Below, piece after piece: positions 40,326-52,860 of a stretch of 64,000 nt of DNA. A program made the translations under genes and the position numbers. The stretch covers positions 13,091,001 to 13,155,000 of the forward strand of contig NC_046683.1 in assembly GCF_009870125.1 (NCBI RefSeq), in the 5' to 3' direction. The notes below the pieces were generated by a model, which searched no databases, had not been told where the DNA came from, and worked only from the letters and a program-made list of their open reading frames with translations. How positions within the stretch are numbered: position 1 is the first letter of the stretch; each line of letters opens with the position of its first letter. This DNA comes from Drosophila pseudoobscura (Eukaryota > Arthropoda > Insecta > Diptera > Drosophilidae).

Positions 40326-42300
40326 AGCGGGCTGTTTTCACGATCCACACGGCTCGCGGGCCGGCCTTCCTTAGCATGTAAGAGAGCTCTCAATCCACCC
40401 CCCCACGCCACACACCTCCATTTATACATACATGACCCGAAATGACCTCTTCGTTTCTGCATTTGCGTGCCCTTTGTTGGATATCCGCCCACCTACAATC
40501 ATTTACCCACATATGTGCCCACATCCTGATTGATTTCTTTTATTAAATGTGCATATTGTTGGTTTTTTTTTTTTTTTTTTTTTTGCAAAATTGCGTAATT
40601 GATATCCATTTGGAGGGCCGGCAGTAATTGCCAGTAAATTGAATTAATAAATGCAACAGCATGTGAGAACTGTCACGAAGCACGGTGTAACCTGTAACCT
40701 GCAACTTGCAACTTGCTGGGCCTGGACCTGGGGCTCTGCCTCAAGACACGAATTTTAAGTAATTACACATACAGTGGGGAGGGGGAGCAGCGGTAGGGGC
40801 AGGGGCAGGGGGAGGGGCAAGTGTATGCGACGGCAACTCAATTACAGAATCGTTCCGTTGTGCGCGCGCCATGTGACGCCGACTAGGAATTTCATTTGGC
40901 TGGCAGGTCACGTGATGTGCAACAGCGGCAACGCCAGTCGCAAGTTGGAGCTTGCCTGCGTTACGTTAAGCGTTCTGCGCCGTCCAGAAAGAGAGGCAGA
41001 GAGAGAAGGCAGACTTTGATAAACTGCGTGCCGCAATATGAGGCAGCTAGCCGCAAAAGTTTCGGCCGCGGAGGAGTACGAGCACACAGCCTGCCGCTAA
41101 TTTATGTCGTCCCAGCCATTTGAAGATGGATTCTGGCCCATGGCCAGAGCCCAGAGCCCAGAGCCCAGAGCCCTCTTTAGTGTTTAACATGCGCTGGCTG
41201 CGGTCAAGACCATGCCCCACATGCCACATGCTTATAGCAGGGCAAAGAGAGCGGCAAGCGGCTCGTAGAAGATCTTCCACAGCAAGGAAAGACTTTTTGG
41301 GTGGGTCTCCAAAAGAGCTGGGTATCCCTTAGTCGTTTATCCTGTCTTCTGTCTCTGTTTTTTTCGAGAGAGATACACCAGGGGGGGCTGAGGAGGAGCA
41401 TGGTCAAATGCCACATGGCATTCCCAGCGGCACGCTCCACAGGCATCAATATTCCTGACGCTGGACGCGCATGGCCACCTCCGGAGAGTGCCGCTGCCGC
41501 CTCAGCCGCCGCCTCAGCCGCCACCAGGCAAACACAAGGGCCAAGGGCCAAGGGACGGGGTGGCACGGCAGAGCGCCAAGGCTAAAACATAGTCAAAATA
41601 TTGACACGACTCTCGGTCTCGGTGTTGGGCGAGGCGCTTGTTTGTTGCGCTTTATTGCCACCAGGCCGGGACGTGTGCAGAGAGACGCTCTGCTACGTCT
41701 TGGTCTTTGTCTGGTGTGTCCTGCCTCGTGCCACTTGCCACTTGCCTCGTGCCTCGTGCCCCGTCTTCCTCCTTTTAATCTTGTTTCCAATTTGGTCGAT
41801 TTTAAAGACATTTGCCTCGCCAGGGCATGCATTCGCAAAACATTCGCTTACTCCAATAATGCCAAATAATGGCCGAGATTTTCGTTGTGCGATTTGTTGG
41901 CCAGGAAGGCGGCTGGCGGGCAGGCGGGCAGGATCCCCGGGCCAGTCCAGGCACCCAGGGATTCTGGTGGCCCTCACGTACATACATGTGTGCCTCTGCT
42001 GCTGGTGGTGGTGGCGGCGGGCTTTTGAATTATCGCTGGTATTTTGTATTTTTGTATTTCTTATTTCGTCTTATATTTATGTTCGTTGCTTTCTTGTGCG
42101 AGCGGCAGAGGCAGGGGCGGGGGCTTTCGCCCGGAATGCATGCTAAGGGAAATCCCAGATGGTTCCAAGGCAAAACGGGAACGATGGGAACGATCCGACC
42201 AAAGATCTGTACAGCGAATGACAACCGACCGAGGTGACCTGCTGCATGACACGTGTCGCCGCCTTAGGAAGTGGCGGAATATTCTATGGAAGTCCACATA
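40326..42300. other. No gene seen; simple repeats
   Basis: Poly-T at 40563-40584, GGGGCAGGGGCAGG at 40790-40818, and an AGAGCCC heptamer array at 41143-41172. Several overlapping GC-rich open frames at 41.2-42.2 kb lack conserved features, compatible starts or splice signals. Confidence 0.5.
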
Positions 42301-42329
42301 CAACCTTGGATTACATTCGCACAACAATT

Positions 42330-43030
42330 CTCGATTATCGACTATCGATTTATTCTGTAACACTAATATCGATCACAATTTCGATTACAATTTTAATTAC
42401 TGATTCTATTACAGTTTCGATTAAAATTTTCGATAACAATATCGATATTTGTTAATCAGTTGACGATAATTAAACGATTTGAAATCGATAAATTATCTCG
42501 CCAATAATCGACTGTCGATGGCTTCCATAATAAGTAAATTTCGATCTAAAATCGATTAAAATTTCTTTTTCATCCCGATTACACTCTCGATTACAATTTC
42601 GCTTAAAAATCAATTAAAATTTGGACTTTAATATCGATTACAATTTGGATTTAACTGTCGATTACAATTTCGATTAATTTTCAATTCAAATCTCGATTAC
42701 AAATTTGATGCACATATAACAATTACCGATAACCATACAATTATCGACTGATTGCAATTTCGATTACAAATCGATTATAATTTGGATTACACTATCTATT
42801 AAAATATCGATTATATTTCAGTTACACTTTCGATTTAAATTTCGACTACAATTTCGATTAACGGTCTCGATCACACTCTTGATTACAATTTCGGTTAAAA
42901 ATCGATTACAATTTGGATTACAAATCGATCAAAATTTCGATTACAATATCGATTACAATTCGATTACACAATCGATTAAATTTCAATTACACTTTCGATC
43001 ACAATTTGGATGCACAAACGATTATCGACT
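42330..43030. repeat. Degenerate TCGATTACAATTT repeat block
   Basis: About 18 copies of TCGATTA in 700 bp, mostly in (A)TCGATTACAATTT and (A)TCGATTAAAATTT. ATCGAT and TTATCGACT cores occur among them. No fixed period. It abuts the 3' side of the small acidic gene at 43130-43431. Confidence 0.8.
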
Positions 43031-43129
43031 TATTCTAGAACATGCAAATTTTGAAACGATCTAATAAACAATTGCCGCGAAAGCATCACGCGATCCTGCC
43101 ACAACATCCTTCCGTTCTGCCACTCTCAA

Positions 43130-43431
43130 CTAGACTTCCTCATCCTGTTCCTCTTCACCATCGTCGTCATCGTCTTTGTCGTCAGAACTGCCATCGGTAT
43201 CACTGTCCGCCTCGTAGCCAGTGTCGATCGGCTCGGGATATACTATCTGGATTCCCTCGATAGAGGACGGTGCAGCGACAGGTGCTGCCCGATGGTTCTG
43301 CCCTTCATTCTGGGCCGCTAAGTAATCAGAAATATACATATGTATGTGCATATATAACGCAATGATTATGTTTTATATTTACCAAATATCGGTGCGGGGT
43401 TTTTGTCTTTCGGTGGGGATTTGTGTTCCAT
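43130..43431 (-). CDS. Small acidic protein, two exons, unidentified
   Basis: Exon 43431-43383 (ATG GAA CAC AAA TCC ...) ends TTTG|GTAAAT; a 65-bp intron ends CTTAG at 43319-43318; exon 43317-43130 runs to TAG. The product has 78 residues, starting MEHKSPPKDKNPAPIF. A conserved-looking middle (IEGIQIVYPEPIDTGYEAD) leads into a strongly acidic tail (DTDGSSDDKDDDDDGEEEQDEEV). Phase 1 is kept and the intron is typical for a fly. I do not recognise the family. No signal peptide or membrane segment; the acidic tail suits a nuclear or chaperone-type protein, but that is guesswork. It may be a nested gene within a large intron. Confidence 0.55.
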
Positions 43432-44700
43432 GATTTTGTTGAGAGTTTCACTTATTTATTGATAATCCGGTGTGATGTTGCAAGTGTCTGATATTTGATA
43501 CAAAATAAAAGGCATTCCCCGCAAAGGATTCTGAGTTATTTCTATGACAGAGTTTTACAGAGATTCTGATCCAAAAAAGGCAAAGAAAATGTTGGAAAAC
43601 TTTCCACTTTGGCTCGATGTATCTGCAGGAATGGCCACTGTTTCGAAATGAATCAAAAATCCTCAGTAGAGTGTTGCAATTCTCGATGGAAGGACATGCC
43701 GTGTGGTTAGTTTGGGGCGTGGCACAGGGAAATAGTGGGGTAGGATAGACAGGCCAATGCCTAAGGAAATGGCAACTGCCTAATGATATGCATTGGAGCC
43801 CTCGCGGGTGTATCCATAGGGATATTGGATATCAATTGATAGCCACAGATAGATGGATCCCAGATCCTTGTTGTTTCGTGGAAATAACCGCTCGACGACC
43901 TGCCATTGCACCTGCAATTTCGAAGAAGAAGCCATGAAAATTCCTGCCCCCTGGTGCCCTGTTTTCTGTGGGTAAAGTTCAGTCAGTCACATAATTATGC
44001 ATTTGCCTGACTTCATTACGAGAGCGGAGAGCCGTGGAGCAGCACGTGGAAGGGTGTTGAAGAAAACGAGAGGCCTCATATCAAATCCTGGCACAGCCTT
44101 AGTGCCAAATGTTGTCAAATGCCTGTCAAATGTTCGATGCTCCTCCGTTTCGAGTCGATGTTCGGGGCTCCAGTATTAATTCAATTGATTCCCCTTATGT
44201 TCCCTCCTCGCCCCCCCCTTGGATGCTAATGCCCGGGCGAAACAATGAGCAAATGTCATTAAATAAATAAGCATAATTAATGCAGTCGACAAGTGGCTGG
44301 ACTCGTCCTTGACTCGCTCGGTAGCTCGGTAGCTCGGTAGCTCGGTAGCTCGGGGCCGATGTTTATCTGTGCGGGCACATCCTTTGCCTAATTTGCGGGG
44401 CGCTGATGGAAAGCGTCCTGCGTGAGTCCTGGGTGCCCCGGGGGCGCACAGAGGGTGCCACAGAGACAGCCAGAGAGACACTCGCTCTCTATAAATATGA
44501 CTGCGAGTCATAAAAATGTATGAGGCGCAGTTGTCAGAAGACATGAATTTTATGGCCTGTAGCAGCCTCCGACTCCGACTCCGACTCAGTCTAAGTCTCG
44601 GCCTCGGCCTCGGTCTCGGTATCAGTCTCGGTGTGTTTTTATGTGGCATACCCTGTAATTTCAGTGCACGAAATGCTATAGGCACTTCTTTAGAGCAGAG
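43432..44700. other. No gene seen; simple repeats
   Basis: A GCTCGGTAG nonamer array at 44318-44354 and CTCCGA/CTCGGC hexamer repeats at 44569-44630. The remainder is non-repetitive with no plausible coding frame. Confidence 0.5.
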
Positions 44701-45279
44701 ATCACAAATAATAGCGTCTCAAAAATGAATACATGCTTAATAAAAATAATACATTTTTGTACTTATATTTTTTAGATTTAGGTAAAATATATAAATACGT
44801 TTTTAAATTCAATTTAATAATTACTTGAACTTTTCAAGTTTTGGTTAAATTTAAAATTCAAATGAGCGAAGATGGGGAAGTGGTCTACAAATAATATAAA
44901 TCAAATATAATATAATATAATAATATAAATAAATAATATATATAAAATGTAAAATATTTGAATATAATATAAAATAATATTCTATATTAAAATAAATATA
45001 CCCATTTAAATATAATATATTATAATACGATATAATAAATATAATAATACAAATACAATATATTCAAAATAAAATTATATAAAAGTAAATAAATATTACA
45101 TACATACATAGGTATGCAACATAACATACAAATATATAATATAATAATATCAAAATAATATGAATACAACATAGAAATTAATTTTTATTTTTTGTTTTTT
45201 TAATTTAAATTACGAGTAAGATATTTTTTAAATTTAAATAATACAAATCACAAATTCCTTGGTTTTTTTTTTATAAAAA

Positions 45280-45900
45280 TATCAATCGCAAAGACATTTA
45301 GTGGTATATAATAATAAAAATAAAATAAATAATAAATATTAATAAAATAAATTAAAATTGTAAACGCAACGACCTTTAGAGGCATATAAAATATAAAATA
45401 AAAAATAATAAAATAAATAATAAATTAATAAAATAATATTAATAAAAAAAAATTAAAATTGTAATCGCAATGACCTTTGGTGCCATATAATATTAAAAAT
45501 AAAATAAATAATAATAAAATAAACAATAAATAAATTAAATTAATTAAAATTGTAAACGCAATGACCTTTGGTGGCATATAATAATAAAAATAAAATAAAT
45601 AATAAATATTAATAAAATAAATTAATTAGAATTGTAATCGCTACGACCTTTGGTGGTATATAATAATAGAAATAAAATAAAGAATAAATATTAATAAAAT
45701 AAATTAAAATTGTAAACGCAACAACCTTTGGTGCCATATAATATTAACAATAAAATAAATAATAATAAAAAAAAATAAATAAAATAAATTAAAATTCTAA
45801 ACGCAACAACCTTTGGTGGCATATAATAATAAAAATAAAATAAATAATAATAAAATAAAAAATAAATAAATAAAATAAATAACAATTGTAATCCAAACAA
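45280..45900. repeat. AT-rich minisatellite with a conserved GC-richer core
   Basis: Seven copies of a core like CGCAACGACCTTTGGTGGCA followed by TATAATAATAAAAATAAAAT, starting near 45288, 45365, 45466, 45557, 45638, 45715 and 45800 (77-101 bp apart). The flanks at 44700-45280 are simple AT-rich sequence with the same A/T texture. Confidence 0.8.
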
Positions 45901-45910
45901 AAAAAAATCT

Positions 45911-47560
45911 CTTAAAGATTTCTTAATTTTAATTTCTTAAAAATGAAATCCATGCTTATTTCCATCCACCGATCTGTAGGCATTTCCAGCTGCTCCCAAA
46001 TCCTTGGGTAGACCTGTGGTCGATGGCATACCCTCCTTGTTGTTGCTGTTGTTGTTTTTTGTGTTGCTTTTGTGGGTGTGTGACAAGGACAATCATTACG
46101 TGTTGTCGTTGTCGTGCAGCTGGGACAACAGCTCCTCCTGCAGCTCCGTCTACGTCTCCGTCCCGTCTCCGTCTCCGTCTCAGGATGTGTCGCAGGATAT
46201 GGGATACTGGATTTGGATTGGGGGCAAGTGGCCCCATAGCCAGCCCCATAGCCATCCACGTGGCCACGTGTTTACATGCGCTCCAGCCATAAAGTAACGC
46301 CAACAAACGCACTTTACAGCCTCCCCCCCGGCATCACAGGGGAAAGGGGGGTGGAACGGACGGGGGCAAAAGGTGGGCCATGCTAAATTTTTAATGAAAC
46401 GTCGCATAGAAAACGGCAAAAGTTGAATTTATGACTAGCACACGGAACAGGGAAGGGACACGAACATCGACACGGACATGGACACGGACACGGACACGGA
46501 CATGGGGAAAAGGACAAGACACAAGGATAAGGTTAAGGACAGGGACAGGGACAGGGACAAGGACAAGGGCAGATTTTCCTTCCTTGAGACTTGAGAGACC
46601 TTTTCACGCTGCGGGGGCCACGACTAGGCTTTGATTAGCTGCTGCGATTGGTCGCAGTTGTTGATGGCTGCTTGACGGCCGGAAAATAAAACCGGGAGCC
46701 AGGCCGGGGCAGGGGCAGGGGCAGAGGCAAAGGGTTGACACCGTCTGTCGTCGGTGGAACGTATAAAGTGGGCCTTAAAGGGGAAGCCGGCGTTTTTATT
46801 TGGTGGAAATTTGAAGCAGCTGAGGAGCCTTCTGTATCATCGCCCTAAGATATATACAATATAGAAATCATGAGGGGCCTCTCGGGCCGTTGTCCTCCTG
46901 GGGATGCACTCGATCGATTTGGAGCTTGGGGGATGGGATCCTCCTCCTCCTCCAACGACGACGATCAGAGCATTCAAGGCTCAAGAAGGACAACTATGGA
47001 GCGTGCCACATGTGTGCGTCATTAGGCGTGGCAGGCACTACAGCGACGCTCGCTTGACAGCCCCTACAGCGGCCGCCAGCCATCGATGACTCGCCAGTGC
47101 AACCCTGCTGTCATTCGGGATTCTGTCAAGGAGGCGTCGCTTTCTTTCGCCTTATGTGCCACTCATAATAGTCGTGCCCCCCCCCCCACCCCCCGCTGGG
47201 CAGTCCTGCCGCTCCACCCCAACTAATGGCATTTCTTAAGCAACTTTTATGACCGGCTTTCATGTAGTGAAATTACGCTGAGAGTGTGTGCTTGCGGGTA
47301 AAAAACATGACCACTCTCGCAGGACCTCCTCATCCTGGATACATCCTGTACCACGAGTGCTTGAATCTCACACTGGAGATTCATTTCTGTTGGCGTACGA
47401 GAACTTTTCCTAAGAATATTTTGCCAAAAAGGAGCTCAAAAGGTCTTCAAACACAGATCACAAAACGAACTGAAATTTTAATAGTTTTACTTGGGTTGAT
47501 ATTTCGATATGTGGCCCTGGGTTTGCCAGGACAGATTTGTGGGGAAAGTGGATGTGTGTA
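45911..47560. other. No gene seen; simple repeats
   Basis: CTCCGT repeats at 46145-46185, GGACAC/GGACAT hexamers at 46460-46505 and GGACAGG at 46530-46565, then a poly-C tract (47177-47187). No coding signal. Confidence 0.5.
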
Positions 47561-48240
47561 ACGTCCAGAAGGAATCGTTTTCGACCCTATAAAGTATATA
47601 TATTCTTGATCAGCATCAATAGCCGAGTCGATTGAGCCATGTCTGTCTGTCCGTCTGTCCGTCCGTCCGTCTGTCCCCTTCAGCGCCTAAAGCTCAAAGA
47701 CTTTAAGAGCTAGAGCAACGATCTTTTGTATCCAGACTTCTGTGATATGTCACTGCTACAAAAATATTTCAAAACTTTGCCCCACCCACTTTCGCCCCCA
47801 CAAAGGACGAGAATCTGCGGCATCCACAATTTCGACGATACGAGAAAACCAAGAACGCAGAATCGTAGGGAATGACTATATCTTATAGAGTGCAAAATCT
47901 GAACCAGATCGTATAATTATTATAGCCAGAATCAAGAAAACAATTTCATTCTTTCTCGCTCTGTCTCTCTCTAACACACAGGTTTCATGGTCGGTTTTGC
48001 CAATTGCAAAATATGAGTTCAAGGATCTCAGAACCCATAAGAGCTAGAGCAACCAAATTTGGTATCCAAACTCCTAAAATATCGGACCTTGACGAGTTTG
48101 TTTCAAAATTTCGCCACACCCCCTTCCGCCCCCACAAAGGACGAAAATCTGGGGGTATCCACAAATCTCAGAGATTATTAAGGCTAGAGCAACCAAATTT
48201 CGTTAGATCTCACTATAAAACGTACATATATCTCATATAT
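47560..48240 (+). mobile_element. DINE-1/Helitron-like non-autonomous element, internally repeated
   Basis: Contains the signature stretch TATATATTCTTGATCAGCAT ... CAATAGCCGAGTCGATTGAG followed by a CTGTCTGTCCGTCTGTCCGT run (47590-47680). Three internal modules then begin AAGAGCTAGAGCAAC/AAGGCTAGAGCAACC (47705, 48041, 48180); the first two end with CCCCCACAAAGGACGA(G/A)AATCTG. This layout is typical of the DINE-1 family, which makes no protein. Exact ends were not determined. Confidence 0.7.
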
Positions 48241-48249
48241 TTAACATAA

Positions 48250-49860
48250 TTAAATGAATATTTGAATGTACTTTATTGTTTATTTAATCGTATAGTAATT
48301 TACTGCAAAGATTGCGTATCAGAATCTACTTTTCAGGCTACTTTTGTGGCCGAAAGACGGAGGATATTTCCCTGTGAAATGCATTGTTAACAATAAGCGG
48401 CCAAACAGCCCATCAAATATAGCCGTAAATTGCAGCTTAAGGACCTGCAAAACCATTCAACTATTCAGCCTCGAAAGTGTTTGAATTTTGGCCAAAATTA
48501 CAAGGGCCTTGGCAGCAGGCGGCAGGCGGCAGTCGGCAGTCAGCCTTTGGGTTGCTTACAGAACGGAAAATAATTTTAATTAAGGAAATTGCCGATTTTC
48601 CAGAGAGTTCCACTCGTACTCGTAGTTATGTTTGAGCAACTTTTGAGCAATGCAATCGAATACATGTGTCTGATCGCCATTCGATTTCAAGTACAGTAGG
48701 TGCTCCCTGGAGTAAACAGCGCAGCCTTTTGGGTGGCTGGGGGAGGCTGGGGGGGGGGGGGCTGGGGGGGTGTCTGGGACTCAATGCATCGACCACTTGA
48801 TTGTATGTATATTTATCCTAAATCATTTGCCAATTGTTTTTCTTAGCCAATTTGTTAAATGCGTCAAAACAGAGGTCAAAGCCAAGGGGTGGCCAAGGGG
48901 GTGTTGCCAAAAATTGGACAGCACATGTCCATGTCCTGTCCAGAGGCGTGTCCGTGTCCTGGCTGTTAAGTGCAGCACGCAAATAAATCATCAACTATTT
49001 CATGCAACATTCTCGAAGAGAGTGCGGCGGCAAACATACAATTTTTGGCCAGAGGCCAACAGCAAACCGCTCAAAATTCTTCGGACTCGCTGGGGCCACA
49101 TCAAGACGCACCTGCCGCTGCTTGCCACCGAAAAAAGTGTGACCAAAACGGCCTGCAACTCAATCAAAAAGGGCAACGGACCAGAGCCGGCCAAGGGTCA
49201 AGGTCAAGGTTGAGGCCCCTTAAAGCCCTTCAAATCGGTAACGAGTATCTATATTTTATTCATTTTGAAACGAGTTGAAAGCCAGTTTAAAACATTATGA
49301 AATTCTATTGAAAATCGGAGAAAACTCTTTTTTACTTCCGGGCTTGCAAAAAGTACTTTTGAAAATTCTGCCGAATGCTGCCTTGGGGCCATGGACAAAA
49401 ATTGCATCTCGTTTAATCATTCATTTGGCAAATTATTTATGAGTAAAGGTGTGCGCCCTCCGGCTCGTTGCTCCATCATTACAATGCGAAAAAAACCAAA
49501 AAAAAAACCAAAAAAAAGAAGGGAAAAACCAAGTCAGCAAAGGCCAAAAATTCCCAGAAATCTAGTCCAACATCGTTAATGGGAGATTCTCGGCTTCTGA
49601 GAGCTCCTCTATCCTAGAGCTTAATCACTGATTTATTTTGTTACAGAATACAGGGAATTTCCGGGAATCGTTGTACGCATTACGGCTGCTACGGGCCACG
49701 TTAAAGTATTCCTGATAAAAGTACGCCCCTCTCCCACGCCTGCAAAAGGGCGCAGATACAGATACAGTACTTCAAGTACTAATGAATCACAATCAAAAGT
49801 TGGTTATTAAAATATTTGCACAGCTCTGAAGTCCAAGGCCTGAAAAAGTCGCTTACTTTT
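48250..49860. other. No gene seen
   Basis: A 13-base poly-G run at 48749-48761 and an A-rich ACCAAAAAAAA stretch at 49485-49525. The open frame 48770-49213 has no domain, signal or splice support. Confidence 0.45.
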
Positions 49861-50760
49861 TTATTAGAAAAAAACTTGAATATTGCACAAAAAATTGGTA
49901 TTTTTTTTGGTTTTTTTTTTATTATGACGCTCATTATTAATAATAATACAATCTATGATCAAATTGTGTAAAATGGTTTGGATAATCTATCCATTAAAGG
50001 GGCATTTTTTTTTAAATTTTAATTTTGTATATTATTTATACATAATTATCTTTTTTTTCGCACAAATCCCTTTTAATTGGGTTACTCTCCAAAAATTAAG
50101 GTACAAAAAATCTTATCCACCAATTTGGCGGGGCTTATGTTTAAAAAATGTGGTTTTTATGCACAGTTTCGTAAAAAAATACTTTTTTTAATCTACTTAG
50201 GGTAAAATTTGTTAAATGTGTTGGTTTTATATTTAGCTATTTTTTATTTTTTTTTAAATTATTTTTATATTACATGTAAATATAAAGATATATAAATATA
50301 TTATAATTTATTTTTTATACATTTTTTTATTTGTACTTTGTTTTTTACTATTTTTACTATTATTAATATTATCAATTTTATCAATTTGTGTTGGTCTTAT
50401 TTTTAGGTATTTTAAATTTTTTTTAATTTTTTATAATTTTTAAAAAATTATTTCAATTTTTATTTTTAATTATTTAAACTAAAAATAAGATAATTAAAAT
50501 AATTTTTTTAATGCAATAGTATATGTAAATATAAATTTAAATTTTACTAAATTATTATTATATAGAAATAATTTTTTTTTAATTTTTAATTATTTTGTAT
50601 CTTTTTTTTTATTACATTTTTTACTAATTTTTTATTGATTTCAATATTTAAATTAATTAATTTTTATTGATGAAAATATTTATTATCTCCCAAAAATCTC
50701 CTTAAAATTTCAATTAATTTTTAATCATTTATTATTTTTAATACAAAAAAACACCTTTTT
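49860..50760. other. T-rich AT island
   Basis: About 900 bp of T-rich low-complexity DNA with many T7-T11 runs and stops in every frame. No gene. Confidence 0.7.
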
Positions 50761-52430
50761 TGGTTGCCGCTTAAAATATATTCACAGACCAGTTTCGGCT
50801 TGAATTCCATTAAAATATGCCACAAAAAAACCCAATTAAATGTTTTAACTTTGGTTGGGGAATTGCATTTAAAAAACAAAAACAATGAAAATTCCAAAAT
50901 TTGTCCCTCCCAACCGCCTTTTATCGGTGATGTGCACACATGTGCTTTTTCCACTTTTCATTAAAAAACATGCACACACACATGCTCGTGTGTGTGTGTG
51001 TGTTTATACACCAATACATATCCGCAATTCCTCTCTCAAGCACAAATAAATACGAATTTTCGGAATCGGCACCGCGCGGCAGTGCCAAAAATCGATGTGC
51101 ATTTATTTTGTTTTTTTTTTCGGTTTTTTTTTCCTAATTCCTACAGAAATGAAAATGAATGAAAATGTTGTACAGATTTTAATAAACAAAGTGTGGGGGG
51201 GCGAAAATTCGAATGCGTTGCCTGGTAAAATCCCGAAGCTGTTGTTGCATTAATTTGTTGATTGAAACGACCCAAGGAGGGTGGCCCAGGGAGGGGGGGC
51301 GGGGCATCTAGGATTTGAAGGCAAGCCAGGGCCACCAACACCCATCATCATTGGGGCAGCCATCCAATGATGCACCGAAATGATTCCCCCCGCCACCCAC
51401 AAATCTATGGGTGTGTGTGTGTGTGTGGTCAATACCGACTAATTGCGCTTAACAAGCCAAAAAAAAAACAGAAAAAAAATGGAAGCAACTCTTGGAGAGA
51501 ACGAGCGCCAAATGCAGCAGAAAACAAAAAAAAACAACGACCAGAGCAAGAAGAAATGGGGCGGTGGAGAAAGCTGCTGTTGCTGCAGCTCTAGTGGTGT
51601 GTGTGTGTGTGTGTGGCACAGGGATGGATGATAACATGCTCCTAATGGACTTGACATGCAAATTGTCGTCATCAAGAGTGACCCAAACGAGCGTCGGCGA
51701 CGTCTGTGCCCAACCACCGCCCACCGCCCACGCCCACGCCCCCGCCCCCGCCCCCGTGGAGTGGGCGTTTGTGGTGCCCAACGACTTTGGATTTTGATTG
51801 TTGATTACCTTGGCATCCGCTCGGCCCCGCAGAGCAGAGCAACATCGGCATCTCCATCTCCAACTGGTGGCACTGGAAATTGCATTAGGCAAACAATTGA
51901 TTCGGTCTGTCTGCCGTTGGGGATTCAAGGATTCGACGATTCGGTTGGGTAACAAATTTTTAATGCACACATTTAGGGCAGCAGCCAGACAGGCCAACGA
52001 CTGCCATATTCGATTCATTGGCTTAACGAAGTTGCCTCCTGCCGCAGTCTGCATAATTGCACAAGTCAACGGGCAAGACGAAACTTAGTTATGATTACTC
52101 CAGAGAAAGAGAGAGAGAGAAGAAGAAGAGAGAGAGAGCTGCAGAGAGAGAGAGAGCTACAGAGAGAGGGATGCCTGAGTAAGGATCATCATCGCTAGCC
52201 CTGGAAAAGAAAAAGGTTTAGGGCATTGGAACGATCATCGTATGGGATGTAAGACTCGTATCATTCGATTTTTGGATGCCCTAGGGCCTTGGGACATTTT
52301 CGATGATAAATGATTAGAAAATATGCCTCATTGTATGCCTCATTTTATAGAATATTTAGAGGACCTTCGGCATTTAACACTCGAAGGAAAATGGGCTCAT
52401 AATTAAATTAATAAATTTGTTTAATTTTTT
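50761..52430. other. No gene seen; GT and GA microsatellites
   Basis: GT tracts at 50989-51002, 51410-51428 and 51597-51614, and a GA-rich tract with GAGAG motifs at 52103-52168 that could bind GAGA factor. Confidence 0.5.
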
Positions 52431-52860
52431 TTAGCCCATTTTTTCTCTAAATAAAATGAACTTTAAAATAAATTAAATATAAAATATTAAATTAGATATA
52501 TGTATTATATTATATTAATATTATTATATTATAATATATTATATTATATATATATTAATTAATTAATAATTATTAATTATTACTATTAATTATTATATTA
52601 ATATTATTATATTATAATATAATATAATATATATAATATTTAATATAAAATATTAAATTAGATATATGTGTTATATTATATTAATATTATTACATTATAA
52701 TATAATATATTATATATAATATTTTATATAAAATATTAAATTAGATATATGTTTTATATTATATGAATATTATTATATTATATTATTTATGGGTAATATG
52801 TATAATTTAACCATTAAGATAAATATTAAATTTAACTATAAATTTAGATATTAAATTAAA
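52430..52860. repeat. AT-rich tandem repeat
   Basis: Three copies of AAAATATTAAATTAGATATA followed by TGT(A/G/T)TTATATTATAT, near 52482, 52647 and 52731, separated by TA-only sequence with near-palindromic ATTAATATTATTATATTATA. Likely to form cruciform or slipped structures. Confidence 0.7.

Noticed and set aside
40896..42240. Many overlapping 60-180-codon frames
   Set aside because: The AGAGCCC, GCCGCC and GGCAGG-rich DNA lacks stops on both strands; predicted peptides are Arg/Pro/Ala-rich without motifs.
48770..49213. 147-codon plus-strand frame
   Set aside because: Starts in a poly-G/AT boundary, has mixed composition and no domain, signal peptide or nearby poly(A) support.
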